Assembly: GCA_951394405.1 (NCBI GenBank)
Contig: OX596338.1
Span: 806,001-870,000, forward strand
Source of the DNA: Coprinellus micaceus
Taxonomy: Eukaryota > Basidiomycota > Agaricomycetes > Agaricales > Psathyrellaceae
DNA length: 64,000 nucleotides
Direction of reading: 5' to 3'
In this document: positions 10,338 through 20,614 of the stretch, one piece after another
Layout: each line of letters opens with the position of its first letter
How positions within the stretch are numbered: the stretch's first letter is position 1
Translations under genes and position numbers: made by a program
The notes under the pieces: generated by a model
What the model was told of the DNA's origin: nothing
Database searches by the model: none
Seen by the model: the letters and a program-made list of their open reading frames with translations, nothing else

Positions 10338-12786
10338 ATGTCTTCTTCCCGTTCTTTACCTTCTTCGAGCGTGGGCGCAGGCTCCCATGTTCCTTCAGCA
10401 CACTCCTTATCCAAACCTTGTCAACCCGTACGCCATCTTCCCCCTATCAACCATGATCGTCCACTAATCCATTTTGGAAGCTAAACGTCCCCGTCCCATT
10501 CTTGGATGGACTTTCATCTTACGATGCCCATCTGCCTAACGAAGTAGGGCCCCCGGGTCCGGCCAACGTCGAGTCGAATGGAGCTGGCTCCAAACCAGAA
10601 CATGAGACCCAGAACATCTCGGTATCCATTCTCCTGACCGATAGAACCTGGCAGATTGGTTGACACCTTCATTTCGACAGCAGAAGATAGATGAAGGGCT
10701 CCCGAACCGTCCGCTTTCCTCCAAGGTGATTCTCAGCCTCACCCACACGAAGGCACAGGAACTAACTGCGACGTCCCCAGCGTGGCCCCTCAGTGGAACG
10801 GAGGCCCTTGAAACGTCAAGCAGCAGTCTCGAACCTCGACGTATACAGGCCGGCCAAACGCCCTCGAGTCGATTCCCTTGGACGATGTGTCGTAGTGAGT
10901 TAGGTCCTGGTGTTTGCTTGGTTTACTGTTGACCAATCCAATGCTTGATGGAAAGGCACTCGGCGCAACCCTTCGTCAGAGTCTCAAACGTCGCGTCCAT
11001 TTCGACGATGTAGACGAAACACGTCCACTCAAGCGTCAACGGAAGGATCATTCTTCCGTTTCCTCTCTTCAGATGGTATGTAGATTGTTATCCTCTCCCT
11101 TTCTCAACTCAATATCCTTTCCTCCCTCTCTTCTTCCTCACAGCCACGCATCTGGCCCCCCTTGCGCTCCGGGGTATCGCATCTACCCTCCGAACCCCAA
11201 CCGATCTCCGTTTGCTCGCCCCAGGCCATCAGCCCACTCGCACGAGGGAAAAAGCCATTCAAGCTCTTGAAACTTCCAGTTGAGCTCATAATGCTGGTCG
11301 TTAACTCCATCCGCGACGACTCGACAATGGTTGCTCTCCTTCAAACAGGGCCAGAGCTTGCAGGTCTATTCCTGGAGTCCTATCTCGTCCGCAAAGAGGT
11401 CCTACGTGATCCGCGCGGTGACAAACCGGTCGTCAACCTCCAGTATCGACACACCCCACCAGAATTTTCGGAACGTCCACTCCACTTGCTGGCTCAAGTG
11501 TTGCGATACCTCCCTCGTTTGAAGAAACCCTTAACCGTCAGCATCGATCTCCTCCTCGTGGTGTTATTCGCCGCCGAATTGAGACCCTTCTTCCGCAAGC
11601 AGGACGTGGCCAAGCTCTCCGTCGAGGTCTCTGCGTCCGACGCCCATCTCCTGCGGAGCCAGGCGACGATACCGTCCCTCTACTCGATCCTCAGCGTTAT
11701 CAACCCAACCTCTGTGGATCTCGGGACGACCGCCTTCCGCTTCTACTCGCTGGAGCCCAGCCTCCTCTCCCACAGTGGTGTCGCTAAACTCGACTCTACA
11801 TTCTCCCCCACGCAACGGGCCAGCTTCAAGCAGTGGAGGCTGCCCACCACGACCCGTCGCCTCAGCACTATCAGGATATGTGGTCTCTGGACGCACCTCA
11901 AGTTCTTCGATTGTCTTTGGAGTGCGCTCGCGAGCAAGCCTTCGCTCACCAGCTTATCCGTACTCAGAGTGAAGTCCATGAGGGAGTGTAACGCGATTTT
12001 ACAGCCCTACGTTTCCACGCAGCTCGATTACCTCTTCATCCTCTCAACTTCCAAGTCTCCCGTCTCTTTCGACCAGACGTTCTTCTTCCAACGCAGGATT
12101 CAGACCCTCTCCCTCACACACCAGCCCATGGTTCGGCCAACCGCGAAGGCACCACGTTACCACGTATCGATGACACTCCCCGCCGTCCCCACGCTGAGGA
12201 TGACGACTCATTTCTGGGACCTCCGTGCCGTCGATGCGTCATCCCTGACCCGCCTCACTCTGAAGCCCATGGTCCCCTCCGCCCATCAATCAACCCCTGA
12301 TTGCGGCAGAATTATGGAACTTGGGAGGTCTCTTAGGGCCCTCTCTAAACTCTCGATTCGCGATGTCGAGTTGGAAGTGTCAATGGAAGTGAATGATCCT
12401 TCACATCTCCCGTACGATTGCAGTTGTGCGAGCCAATTCAAAGGGGCCGTTCTCCCAGGGGTCAGAAAGTTGACCTTCGAGTTTGCCCCATCGTATGATG
12501 TTCCATCGACCAAGTTGGTGAGTCTTCCCCAAGCAATCTCTCTTCATGTTTGACTCTGACCGCGGGTCTGCAGGACTTCTTCGTTTTCTACGCCAGTTTC
12601 TTACCCGACCTCGAGGAGCTCCACTTCCCAGAACCATCCACCAATTCACGTCATGCAGCCGTGGATCCTGGGACGCTGCTTCTTGCTCAATCTTCCTGTC
12701 CGAGATTGGCGACCCTTGTGTGGGGCGACTCGTGGATGTACCGAAATGGACGGTGGATCGCTGAAGCGGGTGCAAAGGACTTCTAG
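10338..12786 (+). CDS. F-box-like protein, left copy
   Basis: Seven exons join entirely in phase 0: 10338-10427, 10481-10543, 10645-10725, 10781-10894, 10956-11075, 11144-12517 and 12574-12786, giving 684 residues. Introns are 53-101 nt. The N-terminus is rich in basic clusters (AKRPRV, RRPLKRQ, RPLKRQRK), suggesting nuclear targeting. An F-box-like helix set begins near residue 197 (LKLPVELIMLVVNSI), followed by a long Leu-rich region of the kind that folds as degenerate LRRs in fungal F-box proteins, ending with LPDLEELHFP. The inferred role is substrate recognition in an SCF ubiquitin ligase; the substrate is unknown. The ATG at 10941 probably lies in an intron, making upstream exons likely. 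The third intron (101 nt) is the least certain. Confidence 0.8.
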
Positions 12787-12997
12787 GAGATTTGGTTTGA
12801 ATGGACATGGTTTCGGAGGGTTTAGCTTGTTTCCCCCGCGCTGCGGTCGTTGTGTTTGATATGCGCTCCCAATCGACCTCAGGTCTCCGGGCTGGCCCCA
12901 TCACGTCGTCGTGTCCTTGTGATATTATTAGGGGAAGTAGGTATAGGCACTCGGGTTGCGACAATGATATAGCTCAAAGCAATGGCATAATGTATCT

Positions 12998-13318
12998 TCA
13001 CACTCCGTGAATAGCGTTATGCTTGAGAAGCCCGGCATCGACGCCATTTTCTACGTATCCTTTGACTTTGAATGTCAAGATGTGGCCCTCCTGTGAATGA
13101 GGTGCAGTGCTCATCATGACGTGAGGTTCCAATGCAGTGGGGATCCCTACCGTCTTCCTGATCCTTGACGCCAACCGCTCCCATTTATCGACGACGTTCA
13201 CTGGAAGTGCGGAGAATGCTGCGTTGAACTCATTTGTGGTTTTGCAGTGGCACCCTGGATTGTAATATTTCCACCATACACCGAATATAGTCCTTGGACC
13301 CTTCAGATTGCTCGTCAA
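12998..13318 (-). CDS. Small hypothetical protein, left copy
   Basis: A 106-codon minus-strand frame, convergent with the F-box-like gene. The sequence looks protein-like (NAAFSALPVNVVDKWERLAS) and may be the last exon of a longer gene whose upstream exon carries the proline/glutamine-rich segment seen at 13,340-13,480. I recognise no domain. It lies wholly inside IR-A and has an identical copy at 33371-33691. Confidence 0.4.
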   Translation of the reverse strand: MTSNLKGPRTIFGVWWKYYNPGCHCKTTNEFNAAFSALPVNVVDKWERLASRIRKTVGIPTALEPHVMMSTAPHSQEGHILTFKVKGYVENGVDAGLLKHNAIHGV

Positions 13319-13489
13319 TTAAGGGAGAGGCTCGAGCAACTCACTTCACTGTTGCGCCAAGTCGGAGGTTCGGGCGGAAAGTCCCTTCTCCTGGAGGGAG
13401 TCTTGAAGGAAGGACCGTGGTGGCTGAGGTATGAACTGCTCGGCAAGAGCCCCCGCGATGGGAGACTTGGGTCCGTTCGGGCGGATTGA

Positions 13490-14572
13490 GTGAGATGCTG
13501 GGTCCAGGCGTCGGGCATGCTGCCTCGAGAGCTACCACTACCCATGGCCACCCTTGCTGGAAACCCGTAGACTATGACCAATTGGTGTCACGCTCCGCGT
13601 TATGCGAACAGGCACCCGGCTCTTATCACGATAGTTTCCTAGCTTAGACTACACCTTGTTCCTCAGCCTGCGTTCAAGATCAAATTTTGTGACTTCGGCG
13701 CCGTGGAACGCTGGAAGGTCCTGCCTTTTTGAAACACATTCAAATAGATTCGAAGGCATTCCTGCCGTGGCCGCCTCGGAAGTATCGATTCATAGCGTGA
13801 CCGTGACATACCCAAACTTGGATTTGCTTCTCGTCAGATGTGATTGCCATTTGCCGCCGGAAGGGGGAAGTCTATCAGCCCGGAGGGCACACCGCGTTTT
13901 TCGCCAATTCCAAGTGAAAAGCGTGCTTCAGGACCTTCCACGATGCCACAGATTTTTCTACGACATGCGGCGCTAAGAGGTACCAGCACTTGTATTTTAT
14001 AAGGTCTTCGTGATTGACCCCGTCCACCCCTCATATCGAACTTGGAATTAAATTTGAAGGCGGAGCCCGCTGCGCCAGCGGTCGCAAGTCCGACAGACTC
14101 GCTCGACGCTCAGCGCTCGAACTCCACCAAAGGGTGCCTAATAGAACAGCACATGTCCGGGACGGTCGTACTAGAAGTATTTCGTCCTGACATTTTCCTT
14201 TTTAGGTTTGAGTAACTCTGATCGACAGCCGACACCTGCTCAAGGCTTCAAAGGGCACGGGGAACACTCTAAATGATGGTGGGTTTAATAATTTAAAGGT
14301 GAGACCGCGATAAGGGTCCTCACACTGCCTCGATCTGACGCACGCATCTCGTCGGACACGTTCGACTCCAAACCTTACCCTCTTACCTTCACCTTCAAGA
14401 GCTGTAGGCACTACGGACGAGATGGTCTATCTTGACGCATTGCTACTTGCTTCTAACGGTGAGCTCTCCCGGGTCACCTCATGATCATGGAGTTTTCTTC
14501 TAATTGCCGAGCTGGAGGGCGGTCACCAAGTGTGATCGAGCTCATGCTGAGGTGGGTGGCCCTTCGGTGTAG
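13490..14572. other. Diverged IR-A flank and decayed sequence
   Basis: 13,490-13,585 is still recognisably homologous to 33,100-33,199 but with many substitutions and indels. 13,835-13,869 carries a dispersed coding motif (RCDCHLPPEG). The rest shows no intact gene. MVYLDALLLASN near 14,420 may be a 5' exon of the next feature, but the frame could not be joined. Confidence 0.4.
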
Positions 14573-15110
14573 TGGACCTCCCGGAGCAGTAGTTACCACG
14601 ATGTTAGCCCAATGGAACACCTTTCGTATCCATCGCGTGATTCGCTTCCGCCTGCGCTCATGCCCCATCCTGAGGTTTTCATGGACTACGTATGCTATGT
14701 CTCATTTCTATAGAAGAAGCCCCAACTAACCATTCTTCTAAGATAGCGGATATTGGAACGAGTGCCTGGGGTTACCAGGTAAGTTCCGGCCCTTGTGCCT
14801 GTCCGCTTGTACCTCCGAGCTGATCAATCGAAAGCTCGTCGAGGCCATAGATGGGGTGAATAAGAAAATTGCAGAGCCATATATAATATTCTACCCGAAG
14901 GTGTCAAAAGACGGAATGCCTTTCCCGATCAATGCTAGCGCGAAAGCGATTCAGGGGAAGAGATTCGAGGAGCAACATGCCTGGAGAGGTAACCTGGTCA
15001 TCGGCAAGTACAGGGATGACCCGTTCACCTCAATGATCGATACATCCATGTCCGACTTTTGCATTGTGAAGAACTTCATTTATCATCGTGGTAGCCCACA
15101 CCAGGTATAA
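14573..15110 (+). CDS. Repeat-family protein fragment (AWRGN family)
   Basis: Three exons in phase 0: 14573-14689, 14743-14778 and 14835-15110. The encoded peptide includes MPHPEVFMDY, IADIGTSAWGYQ, FYPKVSKDGMPFPIN and AWRGNLVIGKYRDDPFTSM. I recall this pattern from a multicopy family of unknown function in Rhizoctonia-like fungi, in which the AWRGN...DPFTSMMD segment is typical. The 5' exon is not resolved and the 3' end runs into a stop soon after the conserved block, so the gene looks truncated. No catalytic motif is recognisable. Confidence 0.5.
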
Positions 15111-15661
15111 TAGGGCGTTCGGAGTCATGCAATAGAAGGGGGGGCGAACGTTTTTCAATCATAGGGTTATGGTCCACAGAAAAGCGACTGCTTCTGGGCA
15201 CTTCATCCTCAGAGCTCGTTGTCGCGTGTTGGGAATGAGTGTCCGTGTAGTCGTTATAGTCCCTTAACGAAAATATGGGTAGGATTCGGGCCCTCAGGAC
15301 GCTCTAGGATACTATCAGAGGAAGAATAATTAATAAGATCCGATCGATGAATTGTCCGTTTCAACGTTTTGCCATGAAACTAGGCGGTGTATCCGGCACA
15401 CCACACACACACACACACACTTATAACGACTTGCTAAACGTCATGGGGGTCCTATCATTTGACCTTTCAAATAGCCTAAATGGGCCTGTCCTATTGGTGC
15501 CAATCTTGGATAGCTTCGGTGGCGCTTGGACTCAGGGTCCTGGTCGTGCGCCTTCTGCGCTGTCCCAATCCCGTTCGGCAGGCCAGGAACAACGAAATTG
15601 TATTTATCTATCCAGGTAACATCAACCTGTGTGTTGGAAACCCGCCTTTTCCTCGTCACGC
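15111..15661. other. Intergenic with a short CA tract
   Basis: No gene supported. A (CA)n microsatellite of about 24 nt lies at 15,397-15,420. An open plus-strand frame near 15,500-15,660 could be part of the next gene's 5' end but could not be joined. Confidence 0.4.
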
Positions 15662-16393
15662 ATGCTTGAGAACCACAAAACTCTGGGATTGCCACCGACT
15701 CACGACGATGATACACCCGCTGCTGCCCAGTTCTATGCCAACCATTTTCTAGGTATGCACTTGCAGCTATTCCCAGTGGATTCTTGATTGAGATTTTCTG
15801 TCGACACTGTTGCAGGTGTGACTCTCGAGCCTACCGAACGCCAGGATAGGACCAGCCAACTCCCCGACCTTCCTTCGCGGTGGCTTGTCTTCGGCACAAA
15901 TGCCCCCAGTCTTATTGTGAATCCACCACACATAAGCAGATCTAGAAGTAGCCAGGACCTACGAGATATAAATGGGCGATACATGGATCCCGACCCGTCC
16001 CACAGGGGCGCTCCTCCAACAATCTTCCTGGGAGATATCACACTCACAACAGGAAGCTACCGCGCCTCTCCGTTCCTCAGCGGGTCAAGAGCGGCGCTGA
16101 ATGGGTTATCTCGCTTGAACACATCGCAACCAAGAGGATGCTCTTGTTGGCGCGAGCAGGAGGCGTCGACTCAGGAAGAGGTCGCGAACCACCTCGCCCC
16201 ACAGGATTTAGTTGGTGGTCTGGATGGCAAGCCAAGGGATGAAGGTAGAAACCTACATTATAGTGGTGCAGAGACCGTTGTCGACGGCAGGCGAACCTTG
16301 GGCGAGGCCCTCTCTATGGTGATCAGTCGGTTAGCGGTCGCTTTGAGAGGGCGCTTCGATACTTTGCTCCGGAAGCTTGGCATTATTGGTTAA
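15662..16393 (+). CDS. Hypothetical two-exon protein
   Basis: Exons 15662-15752 and 15816-16393 are joined over a 63-nt GT-AG intron in phase 1, giving 222 residues from the ATG at 15662. The junction restores a smooth sequence (AAQFYANHFLGVTLEP). A Pro/Ser-rich, polar, probably disordered middle is followed by a basic C-terminal helix (AVALRGRFDTLLRKLG). No signal peptide or domain is recognised. An earlier start is possible because upstream sequence is open in other frames. Confidence 0.5.
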
Positions 16394-18072
16394 TTCTCTA
16401 GACTACACTGTGATTTGTCATTAATATTCAACTTCAGAGCGGAGTCGACTGAAGTCCCACACTTCTTGTTTCCTTATAACCGCAATCTGAACTTGGTGTC
16501 CATGGGTTCACTGCTAGGCGCTTCTTGAGGTGAATGGACGTGGGTAAAGTTGTTGGGTCGCCCAGAGCGAACCACTGCGAGATTGGTTACGTCTAGCCTC
16601 CCTGGCCAGTGGCCACGATATCATAAGGCCCTTCTTGATAGCAGGCGACTGGTTGTATCTAGGATGGCGTCAACCACTCTGGAAGAGGATTCCAGCTGCA
16701 GATGCAATGAACAATCAAAGGTACTAAGCCTATAAATCGAGGCGAATCGTTCACCGGGTCATGATCTCTCCGGGGGGGGGGGGGGGGGGGCTAGGGGCGT
16801 CCCAGAACGTCACAGAGCGGGTGGAGGGCCAAGGGCCGCAGGGCCCTGAAAAACCTCTCGTCCATATCGTAAATGGGCTCTCGCGCAGTCTTTTGTCCAG
16901 GGAGCTCGAGGAGCTCTGGCGATTGAGACTCGTCGAGTTCGCGCCCGGGTCTGTTTTCGTAGCTTCGGGGCACATACACCACAAGGTGCTTGAAGACACC
17001 GGTGCCAGCTCACGATGCTCCAAAGGCTTGTGGTTTCAGTGAAGGCCAGACTAGAGCAACGTCGAAGTTCACCAATGTGATGGAATGAGGTGGGAGTCGC
17101 ACCTCTCCAAGAGAGAAAAGAGGGCGTCCGAGACGTGGCCCACCCTAGTCGACGAAAGGCGAGAGGCGAGAGCTTTGTATGGTGGACGAAACACTGAAGT
17201 TGTGTGTTGAAGGGGAGGGAACGCGAGGGGGTGTCGACCGTGGCCACACTTCCACCGCCCTCTAACGAACAACTTCCAGAATAGGCTCGAGAAGTACCGA
17301 GGCAGTTTCCAATGCTCTTTGGGCGTTGGTGCTTTGGTTTAATCCCCAGGGAAGAGAAGTCGGCACGACTCGGACCCTAGAATTGCCTTGGCTAGCGCGA
17401 AGAATTTGGAGTGTTCTTAGAAGCCGAGCGACTGGGTCCGACCTCTTCTGCACGCCCATGCCGAGGTGACAGGCAAGATACAGATCCAGTCAATTTGTTG
17501 CTTCCATGTAGAAAGCGCAGTGGCCTTTCGGTCGTGAGAGCAAACAGCATAATAGGCCAAAAAATGCCAGAACGCAAGAATGCAGATGTCGAGTGGGGCA
17601 TGTCAAATTCCTGAAATGAAAGCCCTATAAGAATGATAGTCACTCGCTCGAGGGAAGCGCGGAGACTGAGGCACCTTCCCTGTTGAGTGAAGGCCGACCG
17701 CTCCAGTGACAATAGAGGGGGTACTGGTGATCAAATCGAGTTCGATGGTCCGATGAGCGGCGGCCGGCCTGTGTCACAAATTCAGTGGCTTAGACTACAC
17801 TATCAGCTATACGAGGAGCCCAGGAAGCGGGCGAAGCTGTCGCGCCAAAGCAAAATAAAATCGGAGGTGGCGGTCAAGAGACACTCAGTGAACCCACGTG
17901 CGAAATGTGACTTTTGATCAATGATGAAGGCGCTGACCACACTACATTTCATTGAACCGATTGTTTCGTCGAGTCGGCCATATCGAGGACCAATTTAAAG
18001 GCCCTTTCATAGGCTCGGACATGGAGATACCGTCTTACTTCCCATCGCTTGGCTTGAACTCTCTCTCTCGCC
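16394..18072. other. Unresolved stretch with weak minus-strand coding signal
   Basis: Minus-strand peptides such as VYVPRSYENRPGRELDES (about 16,920-16,980) and LSSTRVGHVSDALFSLLERC (about 17,100-17,160) look protein-like but could not be joined into one gene. Plus-strand frames are poor. A 19-nt guanine run sits at 16,772-16,790. Confidence 0.35.
16772..16790 (+). repeat. Homopolymeric G tract (19 nt)
   Basis: Nineteen consecutive guanines, read directly. Such tracts can form G-quadruplexes and are frequent sites of sequencing or assembly length error. Confidence 0.95.
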
Positions 18073-19891
18073 ATGTCTAGTCTGAATGACTCGCATGTAA
18101 GCATTGCGGCCATAACCACCCCGGGCGCTCTGACCTCTCCTCAGTTTAAGCCTTCACACACCCTCCTTGAGCAAGGCCCAGGAATAAATGTGGTCAAGAT
18201 ATCACCGGATGGTCGCTTTTTGCTCAGCGGAGGTGCGGAACTTTAGATCTGTAGACCCACTCTAGTCAGTGACGAGCTGGAAACCATAATAGCTATGGAC
18301 GGGACGCTGTGCGTTTGGGACATGGTCACAGGGAGAAACCTGCAAACCTGGAATCTGAGCGGCTCTCGCGGAATAACTTGCGGTTCATGGTGTCCGATGG
18401 CATCGAGGCCAAGCGACACCTTCGTCATCGGGAATGCGCTGGGGCAGATCACTATCTATAGCAAGAGTCACTGGCAGGTTAGTCGAAGACTGTCATGGGT
18501 TGGGGCTGCGGTATGGCATTCACTCCAGACTTACTTTCGATAGTCCAGTTACGACTACGCAAGCTCAGAGATGGCATTCAGCGGCCCTGTGGAGGATGTT
18601 GCATTCGACCAGAATCACCGACGCTTAGCAGCGGTGGGGGAAGGGAGCCTCAAGGTATACGCACTGAATGCGACTCGTGAGTGAATACCCTCCAAAATCA
18701 CCCACGCTTGCCCTGCTAAGTGCAAACGAAGACACCCTTTCACCGATACATTGCACTGTACCCCGCTCAAACGTCGCCCGAACCGTCATCTTTTACGCTC
18801 GAGGCACCTGCGTATGCGTTTGCTATCTCCAGTCGAAGCACATGTAAATCGCCCCTTTGCGATCCTTTTACCAGCGTGCTGACTGCCACAAACTCCAGCA
18901 CCGGGTACACCATTGCGCCTTGGTCTGTGCAATTTGACGTCGATATTCAAACATCCGTGTATGTAGCGGCTTTCACTGTTTTCGGTTGCATTCACCCTCT
19001 CGTTAACGGACAGCGGGCATGCGGCACTGCAAGACGATGGCCATGGCGACCTCTTCGTGACCAACCTAAGGGACGGTCTTGATATCTACTCATTCCCCCC
19101 GACCTCGCTACCGAAGCAGAGCGTCAGGCTTCCAGTCGAGCGACACTTCCCTCTAACGGTCGCCGTTTCATCAGTTGATGAACTCGCAATTATCGGTGGC
19201 GAAGATGGTATGGCGAGAGTGTACAACCCCCGTATTGGACTTGTGGTTGAAGTGCTGTCTCATGGCAATCGTAAGCGGACTCAGTCACGAGAGTGTAACC
19301 GCTCACACCTCCTTTCCAGATCGATCGCTTATTCAGCTTGTCGACGTGCGTTTTTTGGACGAGTGGACTTGGCTCTAGCTAACTGCTTGTAGATTCACGT
19401 GTCGTGTGAAGGTGGAGGTACGACCGTTGTAACTGGATGCGCTGATGATAACCACGGGTCCATCAAGGTTTGGGTCAGTCGCAAGGTCAGTGCCTTTGAT
19501 TCCCTCCTTCCCGAAAGCCAAGGGCTCATCAATCTACCGAATATAGCAGAACCCTCGCGATGGTTGGACGAAACGAGCTCTTAGTCATGCGTTCGACTTC
19601 ATCTGGGCGAAGCGTAATGTGTGTTACCTTTCGACGGTGTCACGCACGGGGGACTCACTCTGGCCATTTCTAGGCGCTCTATCAGATCCTCGTCTCGTTG
19701 CGCAATGGAACGAACAGGGTTTCGCAAACCCTTTTCGCTTTCTTCGTAGTCTACGGCTTGACCTTCATCTGTGCCTACTGGATCCTCCCCTCCTTCCTCC
19801 GTTACCTGTAAAGCCCCGATCGGTTTGTGTTGGTGGTACCCATGCAATCGTAACGTCTGCCGCCGGACACTATGAACTTCCTTGCCACTGA
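18073..19891 (+). CDS. WD40 repeat protein, divergent paralogue
   Basis: Ten exons: 18073-18096, 18145-18232, 18293-18477, 18544-18676, 18732-18843, 18899-18958, 19014-19270, 19320-19345, 19393-19485 and 19547-19891, giving 440 residues. WD signatures are ISPDGRFLLSG, LCVWDM, VTNLRDGLDIYSFPP and IKVWVS. Intron positions and phases match the WD40 genes of IR-A, with exons 5 and 6 having the same lengths (112 and 60 nt), so the genes share ancestry, although the proteins look only about one-third identical. The first 48-nt intron is frame-neutral; I accept it because the paralogue has an intron at the same place. The C-terminal exon shows no clear membrane helix, unlike the 541-residue copy. 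The short N-terminus may mean an undetected upstream exon. Confidence 0.75.
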
Positions 19892-20614
19892 ATTTCACTG
19901 GTCGGTTTCCAATTAAACTTAGTGGGATGTCGCAATGGGTCGACGGTGAAATTCTCCTCATCAGTGGTTACCCCTGGTCGTTCGCCAGCGGTCACCGGGT
20001 CCCACTGGATGGTCCACTGAATTCGAAATAGGTTTCATGGTGCGGAATGTCCACTCGCGGAGGTTATATGCAGAATCCAATGAAGCCTCTCAAATAGGTG
20101 CGATCCTCGTCGGTTTGCGTCAACCCCATACTTCCGACTGTCCTCGCTCTTCGTGTTGCTAGGCCGAGGTAGTCCGGAGCCAAGTGACCACTACGTAATG
20201 ACGCACCGAGGCACGCCGTGTGCAGGGGACCAGGAGGTCAGAGGATGGGGGAGCACAGAAAATCGCAATGGGGCATGAAACCTATAAAACGGTGAAGTCT
20301 GTAAGCGCCGAAACGCGCCGATTGGGCAAGTGCCCACTCGTTTCCATACCACCCTGCCTGTAAAACGGGTGCCGCGGGATTATGCTGGTATAAACGACGG
20401 CGGCGGGATATGTCGGGGCTGGCTTCGGTAACTAACGGCAGCATGAAAGACCTTGTCATGCATGTAGCGGCCAGCGAACCGGGCCCATAAACACGGTCTC
20501 ACGTTCGGGATAAAGGTTGTATTTAATTGTCCGCGTATCCTTTTGAAACGGGTGGGGTGTCGAGCTGCACTGTGGGGTTATGCAAAGTGTACAGACTGAG
20601 GCAATCTCCCCACG
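19892..20614. other. Intergenic, no gene seen
   Basis: Between the WD40 paralogue and IR-B left arm. Only short, overlapping frames on both strands; no protein-like exon identified. Confidence 0.4.

Larger units (their letters stand above)
7971..13489 (+). repeat. Inverted repeat A, left arm (about 5.5 kb)
   Basis: Nearly identical to the reverse complement of 33,200-38,718; paired coordinates sum to 46,689. The only core differences I noticed are one inside the arm (A/G near 10,791, synonymous in the F-box frame) and one at the outer edge (7974). The arm holds a complete F-box-like gene, most of a WD40 gene, their shared upstream region and a small minus-strand frame. Similarity continues weakly past the inner edge to about 13,585. 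Confidence 0.95.

Noticed and set aside
10941..10955. ATG at 10941 as start of the F-box-like gene
   Set aside because: It lies in a 61-nt intron (10,895-10,955), and upstream exons join in perfect phase with a basic N-terminus.
15397..15420. (CA)n tract as a regulatory element
   Set aside because: Short microsatellite without a linked promoter or gene; nothing beyond its existence can be supported.
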